Assembly (NCBI GenBank): GCA_002507565.1
Contig: MOXJ01000025.1
Coordinates: forward strand, 1 to 39,725
Direction: 5' to 3'
Length of the DNA: 39,725 nucleotides
Source of the DNA: Candidatus Reconcilbacillus cellulovorans
GTDB lineage: Bacteria > Bacillota > Bacilli > Paenibacillales > Reconciliibacillaceae
Part shown: positions 1 through 8,192 of the stretch, piece after piece
Numbering within the stretch: the first letter of the stretch is position 1
How the letters are laid out: each line of letters starts with the position of its first letter
The notes under the pieces: generated by a model
Seen by the model: only the letters and a program-made list of their open reading frames with translations
What the model was told of the DNA's origin: nothing
Database searches by the model: none
Position numbers and translations under genes: made by a program

Positions 1-120
1 TGGACGAACTACAACGAGGCGAACGACTACTCGTATGATCCGACGAAGACGAGTTTTGCGGATTGGAACCGGGTGACGCTGTATCGGAACGGTCAGCTCG
101 TCTGGGGCGTCGAGCCGTAA
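1..120 (+). CDS. C-terminal end of a CBM3-containing secreted enzyme (partial)
   Basis: The frame is open from the first base to a TAA at 118-120 and encodes 39 residues. They match the end of a family 3 carbohydrate-binding module: the N-x-S/A-N-D-Y-S-Y-D-P pattern, then S-F-A-D-W-N-R-V-T-L-Y, and a final L-V-W-G-x-E-P. CBM3 modules bind crystalline cellulose and usually sit at the end of, or between, catalytic domains of secreted endoglucanases. The catalytic part lies outside the window, so the enzyme class cannot be given. The module ends the protein, and a strong terminator follows at 201-253. Confidence 0.85.
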   Translation, partial: WTNYNEANDYSYDPTKTSFADWNRVTLYRNGQLVWGVEP

Positions 121-190
121 CCGGAGACCGCCGACATTCGAAGCACCGCGGGCGCCGACGAAAGACGAAACGAGAACAAACCACAGCCGA

Positions 191-253
191 AATCAAAAAC
201 GGCAGCTCGGCCGAGACGAAAACGGACGGCCGGGCTGCCTTTTTCTCTTTTTG
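191..253. terminator. Bidirectional rho-independent terminator
   Basis: A 13-bp stem (201-213 with 227-239, one G-U wobble) has a loop of about 13 nt. A T-rich run follows at 240-253, and an A-rich stretch precedes it at 191-199, which is a T run on the other strand. It can end both the CBM3 enzyme transcript and the convergent helD transcript. Confidence 0.85.
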
Positions 254-265
254 GCTTTCGGAAGT

Positions 266-2605
266 TTATCGGAGCCGCGGGAACGGTTTTTCGGAACAAC
301 GCCTTTCCACGTTATAGAGCGAAAGAGGGATGTCGTCCATAAACGGCGACGGTCGCCCGACGGCATACAGGATCAACCGGTGCAGCGCCCGCGTACACAT
401 CGTGTAAAAGAGCTTCCGCTCCGTTTCCTGAAAAAACACGTCGGCCGACGCATTCCAGAGGAGCACGACGTCGAATTCGAGTCCTTTGGCCAAATAAGAC
501 GGCAGAATCGTCCACCCTTTTACGAACGCGACGTCGTCCTTCGTCAGGAGCCTCGGCCGCAAGTGCGTCGTTTCGGCGGCGGCGATCGCATCCAGCAGGC
601 GATGGGCGCGTCCGGCGTCTTCAGCCGTACGGCACAAAACGGCTACGGACTGAAAGCCCGATGCCAAAAGAGACGATGCGTCGGCCGAAACTTGTTGGGC
701 CATCGCTTGTTCGTCGTCGACGATGACGAGTTTCGGTTTTTCGCCGGAGCGCGCAAACGGCTCGGACGGTTCTCCCGCCGGCAGAATCGCTTGGGCGAAG
801 CGCAGAATTTCGAGAGTGGAACGGTAACTTTTGTGCAACCGGACGATAAACGGCGAATCCGGCGCGAAAACATCGGCCAGTTGTTCGTACGATTCCAGGC
901 CAGTATCGGGCCGAAGCGTCTGATTGAGATCGCCGAGCAGCGTCAGGCGCGCGCGCGGAAACAGGCGTCTGATCAGCCACAGCTGAAAAACGCTGTAATC
1001 TTGCACTTCATCGATCAACACATGCCGTACGGCGTTGAACGGATGGATCCCTTCCACAAATTCATAGAGAAACAGAAAAGCAGGAGCATCCTCACAAGGT
1101 ATTATTGATTTATCCATTTTATCTAAAAACCAGGATGCCATTTCGTCCCACCGATCCGGAACGCCTGTGCCGGATTCCGAGGCGATCCGTGCAAACAGCG
1201 CCCGATCTTCATGCAATCGGCGGTACATACCCGCAACGTCCGCAAACTCCAATTTTTCGACTTGCCCGCGAATTTGCTCTACCCGCCGGTTGACGATCGT
1301 CTGGGCCATCCGGCGCAATTCCTCGTCGGCGCCTAAATATTTCGGTTCCCGCCGCAACCGGAGATAAAGCTGTTTGATGCGGTTTTTTCGGAATTCTTCA
1401 AGCTCGTCGAGAATGTGTTGTTTGATTTTTTCCAGTCGAACGTAAACCGGGTCGTCGCCGTACGTCTCGTAAAACAGTTGTTCAATCCGTTCCCGCCCGA
1501 ACACCATCGACGTTTTATAAAGCACGTCGCGGAACATGAACCCTTCCCGACCGAGCATCTCGGCGTAACGCAGCATCACCCGTAAAAACCGCAAGGACGT
1601 TTTGTACCGGATGGCCGTTTCACGCAAGGAAAGCTCCGGTTCGTTCTGCGAACGGAGCAGCCATTCCGCCTGCGAGTAGCGGTCCTCGATCTGCCAACTC
1701 CGGCCGACCCGGTTTTCGACGTATTCCTGAAACGTCATCTGGACCATGTTTTCTTCGCCGAGTTCCGGAAGCACATTGGAAATGTAGTCGCTGAAAATTC
1801 GGTTGGGCGAAAACAGGATGATCTGGTCTGCGCGCAGTTTGGTCCTGTACCGGTACAGCAAATAGGCGACGCGCTGCAGGGCGATCGACGTTTTGCCGCT
1901 GCCGGCGGCTCCTTGCACGACGAGAACGGGATGTTCGTCGTCGCGGATGATGCGGTTTTGTTCGCGCTGGATGGTGGCGACGATGTTGCGCATTTTGTCG
2001 TCGGCGCTTTTGGAGATCATGTCCTGAAGCCATTCGTCGCCGATCTGATCGCCGGTGTCGAACATGTAAATGATGCGGCCGTCGCGGATTTTGTACTGAC
2101 GTTTCAGGGTAATGTCGCCCTCTACCGAACCTCCGTCCGGCGTCCGGTATCGAGCAGGTCCGAGGCCGTAATCGTAATACATGCTGGATATCGGAGCGCG
2201 CCAGTCGTAAACGAGATGTTCCTGCGTCCGCTCGTCGAAAATCGACCGCAATCCGATGTAGACGGGCTCGGCCGTATCGCTCCCGCGTTCGCGGAAATCG
2301 ATCCGACCGAAATACGGCGAGGGCAGGACGGCTTCCAGGCTGCGGCGCATGTTGCGGGCGTGTTCGTAATTTCGGTTGCGTTCCGCCCAAATCTGCGTCT
2401 GCTGGCTTAAGTGTACGGCGGTTTCTCCCGAATATTCGGGGTCAAGCGTAATTTCGTCGTCCCACAAATGTTTGGCGATGGACGAAAGGTCGGCTTTCCG
2501 GCGTTCCAGAACGGCGTCCCATTCCGCCAACTGACGTCGGATGTGTTCCGTTACCCGTTTCAGTCGGGCCTCTTCTTCCTGCCTTTCGCGTTCGTCCAGC
2601 GACAT
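266..2605 (-). CDS. helD: HelD-type superfamily 1 helicase / RNA polymerase recycling ATPase
   Basis: This encodes 779 residues, close to the Bacillus subtilis HelD length. HelD is a UvrD-like ATPase that removes stalled RNA polymerase from DNA. An N-terminal coiled-coil arm is visible (about residues 1-60). The HelD-typical D-W-R-A-P-I-S segment follows near 135, with Walker A G-A-A-G-S-G-K-T near 232-240. A Walker B-like D-E-V-Q-D-Y and the late motifs S-Y-R-S-T and K-G-L-E-F-D come after. An in-frame TTG exists at 2623. I chose the ATG at 2605 because AAGGGGGAG lies about six bases upstream of it and the TTG has no ribosome binding site. The gene is monocistronic and convergent with the CBM3 gene. 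Confidence 0.9.
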   Translation of the reverse strand: MSLDERERQEEEARLKRVTEHIRRQLAEWDAVLERRKADLSSIAKHLWDDEITLDPEYSGETAVHLSQQTQIWAERNRNYEHARNMRRSLEAVLPSPYFGRIDFRERGSDTAEPVYIGLRSIFDERTQEHLVYDWRAPISSMYYDYGLGPARYRTPDGGSVEGDITLKRQYKIRDGRIIYMFDTGDQIGDEWLQDMISKSADDKMRNIVATIQREQNRIIRDDEHPVLVVQGAAGSGKTSIALQRVAYLLYRYRTKLRADQIILFSPNRIFSDYISNVLPELGEENMVQMTFQEYVENRVGRSWQIEDRYSQAEWLLRSQNEPELSLRETAIRYKTSLRFLRVMLRYAEMLGREGFMFRDVLYKTSMVFGRERIEQLFYETYGDDPVYVRLEKIKQHILDELEEFRKNRIKQLYLRLRREPKYLGADEELRRMAQTIVNRRVEQIRGQVEKLEFADVAGMYRRLHEDRALFARIASESGTGVPDRWDEMASWFLDKMDKSIIPCEDAPAFLFLYEFVEGIHPFNAVRHVLIDEVQDYSVFQLWLIRRLFPRARLTLLGDLNQTLRPDTGLESYEQLADVFAPDSPFIVRLHKSYRSTLEILRFAQAILPAGEPSEPFARSGEKPKLVIVDDEQAMAQQVSADASSLLASGFQSVAVLCRTAEDAGRAHRLLDAIAAAETTHLRPRLLTKDDVAFVKGWTILPSYLAKGLEFDVVLLWNASADVFFQETERKLFYTMCTRALHRLILYAVGRPSPFMDDIPLSLYNVERRCSEKPFPRLR

Positions 2606-2748
2606 CCGACTCTCCCCCTTCAAGTTCTAAAAATTGTATCACAAAAACAGCCGTCCAACAACGGGTGATTGGAAAAAAGTAACACTTAACCAAACCCTAT
2701 GAAACCCTTATAGTAGAGAGTGAGACTGCGAGCGAGGTGAAAGCCACC

Positions 2749-3471
2749 ATGGTCGACAGAAAGACTCGACGGGTTTCGGTTGTGTTGGTGTTGTTCCTCG
2801 TCGTATTGTCCTTCTTCGCATCGGGGACGGCAGGGGCGGCCGAACCGTATGGATGGAAGTACGTCGTCGTTCCCGGCGATACGTTGTGGAAGATCGGCGT
2901 CCGGTTCGGCGTACCGCTTCAGGCGATGATCAACGCTAATCCTCAGTTGTCGAATCCGAATGTGCTCCAGGTCGGCATGCAGATCTATGTTCCATACAAG
3001 CCCAGCGCATTTGTCGACGGCATGTTTCCCTTAAAAAAAGGTACATATGAACCGTATACGGACAACTACGGCGACGGACGGACGTGGTCGCCGGACGGTT
3101 CGGGACCGGTCCGGACGCACGACGGCGTCGACATTTTCGCGCCGAAGTGGACGCCCGTTTACAGCGCTTGGAGCGGAACGGTCATCCGGAAAGGATGGAA
3201 CGAATACGGAGGCTGGCGCCTGACCGTCAAGGCGGACGATTCTACGGTTTTTTATTACGCACACTTGGCCGGATATGCTTCAGGCCTTTCGGTCGGTTCG
3301 ACTGTCCGCAAGGGACAACTGATTGGCTATGTCGGCGATACGGGCTATGGTCCGGTCGGGACGTCGGGGCTGTTCCGTCCGCACCTTCATTTCGGAATTT
3401 ACAAGACGCCGGAATGGAAGGCGATCGATCCGTATCCCTATTTGCGATGGTGGGAACTGTTGCAGACATAA
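2749..3471 (+). CDS. Secreted LysM-M23 peptidoglycan endopeptidase
   Basis: The 240-residue protein starts with a basic stretch and a hydrophobic core ending in A-x-A (about 1-31), a Sec signal peptide. One LysM domain (37-82, V-P-G-D-T-L-W-K-I) binds peptidoglycan. A C-terminal M23 (LytM) domain follows, with zinc ligands in H124-x3-D128 and H212-L-H214. M23 enzymes cut peptide cross-bridges of peptidoglycan. An in-frame GTG lies at 2737. The ATG at 2749 is preferred because GAGGTGA (2735-2741) sits eight bases before it and actually overlaps the GTG. It may work in wall turnover or in spores. Only a weak promoter is visible upstream (TATAGT at 2709-2714 without a good -35). Confidence 0.9.
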   Translation: MVDRKTRRVSVVLVLFLVVLSFFASGTAGAAEPYGWKYVVVPGDTLWKIGVRFGVPLQAMINANPQLSNPNVLQVGMQIYVPYKPSAFVDGMFPLKKGTYEPYTDNYGDGRTWSPDGSGPVRTHDGVDIFAPKWTPVYSAWSGTVIRKGWNEYGGWRLTVKADDSTVFYYAHLAGYASGLSVGSTVRKGQLIGYVGDTGYGPVGTSGLFRPHLHFGIYKTPEWKAIDPYPYLRWWELLQT

Positions 3472-3557
3472 CGAAGCGCGTCCGGGCATAAACGTGGAAA
3501 TAGGCGGCGAGGCGACCGGCCCGGCGGACGTCGTTCGGGCGCAGAAAGGAGCGGATC

Positions 3558-4532
3558 ATGCGCAGGAGGCGGATCAAAGATACCCGACTGACGTTCGTGC
3601 TGATTCCGGATTCAACCGGACCCGTCCGACGCCTGGATGTATCGCGCCGGACGTTCAGAACAGCCGGAGTGTTAACGTTGGCGGCGATCGTCGGCGCCGG
3701 CGGCTGGATGGCGTTCGAACGTTGGGCGCACGTCCGGGCGTCGGCCGCCCTGCGCGGGGAAATGGAAAAGCAAAAACAACAGTATGAAAACCTCATTTCC
3801 GACAAACAGGCGGAAATCCGTCGGCTTGAGGAACAGATGGAAGCGTTGTCGCGGCAATTGGACGACGTTCGCGGCCGACTGGAGGAGTTGCGGCGACTGG
3901 AGGAGGAAGTCCGCGCGCTCTCCGGAGTTCGGCCGGACCGCACGGCGGTAAACGGCGGCGAGGGATTCGGTTTGCCAATTTTTCGACTGCGGGCTTCGGG
4001 AGCGGATTTCACGGCATTGTTCGAACAGCTGGTCCGTCTTTCGGCAGAGACGGAGCGACTTGAACAAGATTTGGAGCGGGCGGCGCTGTCGCTTCGCGAA
4101 CAACAGCGGAAAAAACGGGCGGTTCCCTCCATATGGCCGGTGCGCTCCCGCCTCATCACGTCGGGATTCGGTCTCCGGCGCGATCCCTTTACGGGCGAAA
4201 ACCGCTTTCATACCGGCATCGACATCGCCGCATCGGCCGGTGAACCCGTTTTTGCCGCCGCCGACGGAACGGTGACGCGCGCCGAACGCGACGCGTCGGA
4301 AGGCAACGTGATCGAGATCGCTCATGAAGGCGACGTCCGCACGGTTTATATGCATCTGAGTCGAATGTTCGTCAAAAAGGGACAGACCGTCCGGCAAGGA
4401 GCGACGATCGGGGCGGCGGGCTCGACGGGGAGAAGTACCGGTCCGCATTTGCATTTTGAGATCGTGGTCGGCGGAAGACCGGTCAACCCGAAGCTTTATT
4501 TATCCGCAGCCGTGCCCGCCGAAACTTCGTGA
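3558..4532 (+). CDS. Membrane-anchored coiled-coil M23 metallopeptidase
   Basis: This encodes 324 residues. A basic cytoplasmic N-terminus is followed by one membrane segment (about 36-53), an extracytoplasmic coiled coil rich in Glu, Arg and Leu (about 62-125, with a second helix near 160-195), and a C-terminal M23 domain. Zinc-ligand motifs H-x3-D (near 217-221) and H-L-H (near 296-298) are present. The fold resembles MepM/Csd-type endopeptidases. The start has AAAGGAG seven bases upstream. The bactofilin gene begins 30 bases after its stop. Pairing of an M23 peptidase with a bactofilin is a known cell-shape arrangement (CcmA with Csd peptidases in Helicobacter), so a role in localised wall remodelling is inferred. 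Confidence 0.88.
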   Translation: MRRRRIKDTRLTFVLIPDSTGPVRRLDVSRRTFRTAGVLTLAAIVGAGGWMAFERWAHVRASAALRGEMEKQKQQYENLISDKQAEIRRLEEQMEALSRQLDDVRGRLEELRRLEEEVRALSGVRPDRTAVNGGEGFGLPIFRLRASGADFTALFEQLVRLSAETERLEQDLERAALSLREQQRKKRAVPSIWPVRSRLITSGFGLRRDPFTGENRFHTGIDIAASAGEPVFAAADGTVTRAERDASEGNVIEIAHEGDVRTVYMHLSRMFVKKGQTVRQGATIGAAGSTGRSTGPHLHFEIVVGGRPVNPKLYLSAAVPAETS

Positions 4533-4562
4533 TCAAGCACGGTCGGAGAAGGAGGTGTTTCT

Positions 4563-5030
4563 TTGTTCCGCATTGGCAAGAACGGCCGGAAAGGCGGAAG
4601 CGTCGGCCGGAATACGCTGGATGTCTTTATCGGCAAAGGAACATCGCTGGAAGGCAAAATCATTTCCGAAGGGAGTGTCCGCATCGAAGGGCGCGTCGAC
4701 GGCGATATCGAATGTGCCGGCGATGTCGCCGTCGGCAAGGAAGGAGTCGTTCATTCCAACATTCGAGCGCGCCATGTGGTCAATGCCGGAACGATCCATG
4801 GACATGTCGTCGCCGAAGGAAGAGTATCGCTGACGGCGACGGGACGCCTGTTCGGGACGATCCAGGCGAGTGCCCTTGCGGTCGAGGAAGGAGCATGGTT
4901 TCAGGGAACGAGCAAGATGGAGGTGAAGTCCGTTTCCCGGCTGGCCGACGCGAAATCCGCCGACGCCAGGGAAACGAAAACGTCCGAGGCGGTTCAGGCG
5001 AAGACGGCCAAGACCCAGGCGGCGGGATGA
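4563..5030 (+). CDS. Bactofilin (polymer-forming cytoskeletal protein)
   Basis: The 155-residue protein contains the bactofilin core (about 15-115). This is a string of short beta-helix turns with G-x-I/V spacing, beginning T-x-L-D-V-F-I-G-K-G-T and continuing with S-V-R-I-E-G and D-G-D-I. It lacks membrane segments. A charged, Ala/Lys/Thr-rich tail follows (about 120-155). Bactofilins polymerise without nucleotide and recruit wall enzymes to particular places. The start is a TTG with an excellent AAGGAGGTG five bases upstream. It is co-transcribed with the preceding M23 peptidase, judging from the 30-base gap. Confidence 0.9.
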   Translation: MFRIGKNGRKGGSVGRNTLDVFIGKGTSLEGKIISEGSVRIEGRVDGDIECAGDVAVGKEGVVHSNIRARHVVNAGTIHGHVVAEGRVSLTATGRLFGTIQASALAVEEGAWFQGTSKMEVKSVSRLADAKSADARETKTSEAVQAKTAKTQAAG

Positions 5031-5048
5031 AACCGGCCGCGATGCATA

Positions 5049-5065
5049 TGTCAGAAAAATTAACA
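5049..5065. promoter_or_regulatory. GlnR/TnrA box upstream of the narK-type gene
   Basis: TGTCA-N7-TAACA matches the TGTNA-N7-TNACA consensus of the MerR-type nitrogen regulators GlnR/TnrA at all ten defined positions. Its centre (5057) is about 51 bases before the predicted transcription start. That is the position reported for TnrA-activated promoters in Bacillus subtilis. Confidence 0.75.
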
Positions 5066-5072
5066 TTCAAGG

Positions 5073-5102
5073 TTGACGTTTAGGGTGTATTCGTGTTATA
5101 TT
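5073..5102 (+). promoter_or_regulatory. Sigma-A promoter of the narK-type transporter
   Basis: The -35 is TTGACG (5073-5078). The -10 is TTATAT/TATATT (5096-5102), with a spacer of 17-18 bases. The start of transcription should be near 5108, just ahead of the two-hairpin leader. Confidence 0.75.
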
Positions 5103-5128
5103 GTCGACAGGCGGGTTTTCAGACCGGA

Positions 5129-5215
5129 GGCACGATGGCGTGCCGGTTGCCCGGGCGATGCGGCCCGGTCCGTTCGGCGCCGATGACGGCGCGGAGGCGG
5201 ACCGGGCTTTTGTTT
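5129..5215 (+). promoter_or_regulatory. Two-hairpin antitermination leader (ANTAR type) with terminator
   Basis: Hairpin P1 (5129-5133 with 5140-5144) has the six-base loop GATGGC. Hairpin P2 is a 6-bp stem (5151-5156 with 5163-5168) with the six-base loop GATGCG. The 3' arm of P2 is also the start of a terminator stem (5163-5172 with 5198-5207, 10 bp, with an inner helix) followed by TTTTGTTT. P2 and the terminator therefore exclude each other. That is how ANTAR proteins such as EutV and NasR work: binding stabilises the two hairpins and lets transcription through. The loop G at position 4 fits the known pattern; an A at position 1 is not present here. Confidence 0.65.
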
Positions 5216-5247
5216 GCAAAGAAATTTTTGAAATGGAGGATGAAGTC

Positions 5248-6468
5248 GTGAAACGAAGCGATTTTCTCAAAAGCGGCCACACCCCCTCATTGTTCAGCGC
5301 GTTTCTGTATTTTGACGTCAGCTTCATGATCTGGGTGCTGCTTGGGCTGCTCGCCGTCATCATCATGAACGACTTCGGCCTGACCGAATCGCAAAAGGCG
5401 AACCTGGTCGCGCTGCCGACGCTCGGCGGGGCGATCCTACGGCTCGTATTGGGCTAGCTGACCGACCATATCGGGCCGAAGCGGACGGCTCAGCTCGGCA
5501 TGCTGGCGACGATGGTGCCGCTCATCTGGGGATGGCTGTTCGCCGACAGGCTCGGCAAGCTGTACGTCATCGCTCTTTTGCTGGGCGTCGCCGGTGCGAG
5601 TTTCGCCGCCGCACTGCCGCTGGCGAGCCGCTGGTACCTGCCGCAATATCAGGGGTTAGCGATGGGAATCGCCGGGGCAGGAAACAGCGGCACGATTTTG
5701 ACGACGTTGTTCGCCAACCGGATCGCGCAGCATTTCGGCGGCGACTGGCACGTCGTGTTCGGGTTCGCGCTCATTCCGCTCGTCGTCACGTTTGTCGTGT
5801 TCTCTATCCTTGCCAAAGATAGTCCGAACCAGCCCGCGCCTAAGCGGCTGGCGGATTACGCGGCTGTGCTGAAGGAGCGCGACGCGTGGCTGTTCTGTCT
5901 GTTTTACAGCGTGACGTTCGGCGGATTTGTCGGCATGGCCAGCTATCTCACCGTCTTTTTCCATTCGCAGTACGGCCTGTCGGCGGTTCGGGCGGCCGAT
6001 TTCACGACGCTGTGCGTCGTTGCGGGCAGTTTCTTTCGTCCGGTCGGCGGATGGCTGGCGGACCGGTTCGGCGGCATCCGCATGCTGATCGCGCTATATC
6101 TGGCCGTCTCGGCGATGATGTTCGGCATGTCGGCGCTGCCGGAGCTCGGCTGGGCGACGCTGATGCTGTTTGTCGCGATGATGTGTCTCGGCATGGGCAA
6201 CGGATCGGTGTTCCAGCTGGTGCCGCAACGTTTTGCGAAAGAAATCGGCGTCATTACCGGGATTGTCGGTTCGGCCGGAGGGATCGGGGGATTTTTGCTG
6301 CCTAAAGTTTTGGCCTATTTTAAAACGGCGACGGGATCTTTTTCGACGGGATTTCTCGTTCTGAGCGTCATTGCTCTGGGATGCGCTTTGCTGATCGCTT
6401 TCGTTCAGAGGGACTGGAAACGTTCGTGGATCGGCGAAGGCGGCAAAGTTCGCGCGGAGGCGGGCTGA
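5248..6468 (+). pseudogene. narK: NarK/NasA-type nitrate/nitrite transporter, interrupted by an amber codon
   Basis: The full frame is 406 codons and reads as a complete MFS transporter of the nitrate/nitrite porter family. It has the first signature G-x-A-G-A-G-N-S-G and the second G-M-G-N-G-S-V-F-Q-L-V-P with G-G-I-G-G-F. One TAG at 5455-5457 interrupts it in the loop after the second membrane segment, just before the conserved T-D-H-I-G-P-K-R. The frame is otherwise intact, and no good ribosome binding site precedes the next ATG (5500). The start is GTG 5248, chosen because GGAGG lies eight bases upstream. It would import nitrate for assimilation. The intact promoter, nitrogen box and leader argue for a recent mutation, a sequencing error, or rare read-through. 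Confidence 0.8.
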
Positions 6469-6494
6469 CGGCCGACGGGCGAAAAGCGGAGAGT

Positions 6495-7082
6495 TCAGAA
6501 GGAGGAAACGGCGGCGGGTTGGCCGGGGTGTTTCGTGAACCGGTTGGCGTAACCGGAGGCGACGACGGCGTCCGGCTTGACCCGCGCCGTCATACCGAGC
6601 GCCTCGACCCGCTGTACCATGTCCATGACGAACGGCGCGGTCTTGTGGATGTGTTCGTCGCAGCCGGCGTCGATGTCGATGACGACTTCGAACGACGCGC
6701 CCTGATAGACGTAGGGCAGCACGATGTCTTCCAACTGTTTCAGGTAGCGTTCGCGGAACGCCACCGCGATCTGTTCGGAAAGCGACGTTTCGTACGACAG
6801 TTTCTGACCGATCGAAGAAAACCGGTAAGGCAGCGTTACTTTCCGGTAACAGGCCCAGGCTCCGTTGCCGACGCGCTGGATGACGATGCCGGTGACGAAC
6901 GTCGTCAGATGAGCATGGACCTGGCAGTCCGTTCCGATGATCAGACGATAGACCGCCTGCGGGCGCTGTCGCATAAAAGCGGCGATACGGCCGAAAACAT
7001 CGTCGAGCGTCATGTTCCGTTCGCTCAGGTTCTGGAACACCCAGTCGTGGCCGGCCGGTCTGCCGGCGGCGGCGGGTTTCAT
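6495..7082 (-). CDS. ykuK: YkuK-like RNase H-fold protein (DUF458)
   Basis: The 195-residue protein has features of the YkuK family, predicted to share the RNase H fold. They include a W-V-F-Q-N-L-S start region, an I-G-T-D-x-Q-V-H motif near residue 50, G-I-V-I-Q-R-V-G, and a D-I-D-A-G element near 145. The cellular role of this family is not established. The start is the ATG at 7082, which has AAAGGAGG eight bases upstream; a longer frame to 7160 has none. It has its own promoter overlapping the tatA stop codon. It is convergent with the broken narK-type gene, 26 bases away. Confidence 0.8.
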   Translation of the reverse strand: MKPAAAGRPAGHDWVFQNLSERNMTLDDVFGRIAAFMRQRPQAVYRLIIGTDCQVHAHLTTFVTGIVIQRVGNGAWACYRKVTLPYRFSSIGQKLSYETSLSEQIAVAFRERYLKQLEDIVLPYVYQGASFEVVIDIDAGCDEHIHKTAPFVMDMVQRVEALGMTARVKPDAVVASGYANRFTKHPGQPAAVSSF

Positions 7083-7150
7083 CGCGTCCGCCTCCTTTTG
7101 GGCGTTATCCGGCGCGCAAGCCGGAGGTGAAACGATTCGCCTTTGTGCCG

Positions 7151-7179
7151 ATCGTACCACGACCGAACCGGTGTGTCAA
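7151..7179 (-). promoter_or_regulatory. Promoter of ykuK
   Basis: On the minus strand, TTGACA (7179-7174) is followed after 17 bases by TACGAT (7156-7151). A TG dinucleotide sits in the extended -10 position. The -35 overlaps the tatA stop codon. Confidence 0.65.
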
Positions 7180-7367
7180 CTTTTCGTCGCTTTTTCCAAC
7201 GATTCTTCTTCTGTTTCCAGGCTTTCGGCGACTTCTTTGGCCCCTTTCCGGAATTCCGCCAGCATTCGGCCGAACGCGCCGCCGAGTTCCGGTAGTTTAC
7301 GCGGGCCGAACAAGAGAAGTGCGATGACAAGGATCAGGATAAGGCCAGGAATGCCGATGCCGCTCAT
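7176..7367 (-). CDS. tatA: Twin-arginine translocase subunit TatA
   Basis: At 63 residues it has the TatA layout. There is a short N-terminus, one membrane helix (about 5-20), the conserved F-G-P-R-K-L-P-E-L-G hinge (20-29), an amphipathic helix, and a charged tail. TatA forms the pore of the Tat pathway for folded proteins. AAAGGAGG precedes the ATG. It lies 22 bases after the transporter ATPase gene on the same strand, as the last gene of the nitrate ABC operon. The binding protein of that operon has a twin-arginine signal. No tatC is in the window. Confidence 0.92.
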   Translation of the reverse strand: MSGIGIPGLILILVIALLLFGPRKLPELGGAFGRMLAEFRKGAKEVAESLETEEESLEKATKS

Positions 7368-7389
7368 GGCAAGCCTCCTTTCGCCCGTT

Positions 7390-8187
7390 TCAGTTTGCGG
7401 TCGGAACTGCGCCGTGATGCAGATAGCCGAGCAGTTCGTCTTTCAAATCGCCGTAAACCGGCTTGTGAATCACGTCGCGCCTGATCCGCGGGCGTTCGAT
7501 CGGGACATCGATCACCGTTTTCACGGTCGCCGCCGGTCCGTCGGTCATCACGACGATTCGGTCCGACAACAAAATGGCTTCGTCGATGTCGTGGGTGACC
7601 ATGATGACGGTCTCGGGACCGCCGCCGGATTCGTTTCTCCACAGCGCGACAAGCTCGTCCTGAAGGACGGCACGCGTCAAGGCGTCGAGCGCTCCGAACG
7701 GTTCGTCCAGCAGAAGAACGTCGGAACCGACCGCGAACGCGCGGGCGAGGGCCGTCCGTTGTTTCATGCCGCCGGAAATCTGGTTCGGCTTTTTGTAGCG
7801 GTGTTCCCATAAGCCGACCATGCGGAGGTAGTACTCGACCATCGATTTTTTTTCGGACCGGGTCTTGTCGCTGCAGACGGCGTCCACGGCTTCATAGACG
7901 TTTTCCCATACGGACAACCAGGGCAGGAGGGAATAATTTTGAAAAACGATCACCCGGTCGGGACCCGGACCGTCGACCGTTCTGCCTTTGAAGAGAATGC
8001 GCCCTTCTGTCGGTTGTTCCAGTCCGGCGATCATGCTGAGAATCGTCGACTTTCCGCAGCCGGAATGCCCGATCAGGGTGACGAATTCGCCGCGACGGAT
8101 CGTCAGGTCGATGCGGCGAAGGACCTGAAACGGTCCTCGCGGCGTCATATACGTTTTTTGAACGTCGTCCAGTCTCAAGTATTCCAT
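7390..8187 (-). CDS. nrtD: Nitrate/nitrite-type ABC transporter ATPase (NrtC/NrtD-like)
   Basis: The 265-residue ABC ATPase carries Walker A G-H-S-G-C-G-K-S-T (40-48), Q-loop Q83, signature I-S-G-G-M (137-141), Walker B L-L-L-D-E-P (158-163) and switch His in V-T-H-D (near 199). It belongs to the NrtD/SsuB/TauB subgroup, which powers uptake of nitrate, sulfonates or taurine. Gene order with an NrtA-type binding protein indicates nitrate. It lacks the C-terminal binding-protein-like domain of cyanobacterial NrtC. GGGAGGT precedes the ATG. It is the third gene of the nrt operon, five bases after the permease. Confidence 0.87.
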   Translation of the reverse strand: MEYLRLDDVQKTYMTPRGPFQVLRRIDLTIRRGEFVTLIGHSGCGKSTILSMIAGLEQPTEGRILFKGRTVDGPGPDRVIVFQNYSLLPWLSVWENVYEAVDAVCSDKTRSEKKSMVEYYLRMVGLWEHRYKKPNQISGGMKQRTALARAFAVGSDVLLLDEPFGALDALTRAVLQDELVALWRNESGGGPETVIMVTHDIDEAILLSDRIVVMTDGPAATVKTVIDVPIERPRIRRDVIHKPVYGDLKDELLGYLHHGAVPTAN

Positions 8188-8192
8188 GTCGA

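Noticed and set aside
5129-5215. Molybdenum-cofactor riboswitch ahead of narK
   Set aside because: Only two simple six-base-loop hairpins and a terminator are present. I see no larger conserved aptamer, and the nrt leader shows the same simple design.
5101-5247. Upstream extension of the narK frame to 5101 as coding sequence
   Set aside because: It covers the promoter, two hairpins and a terminator; GTG 5248 has a proper ribosome binding site.
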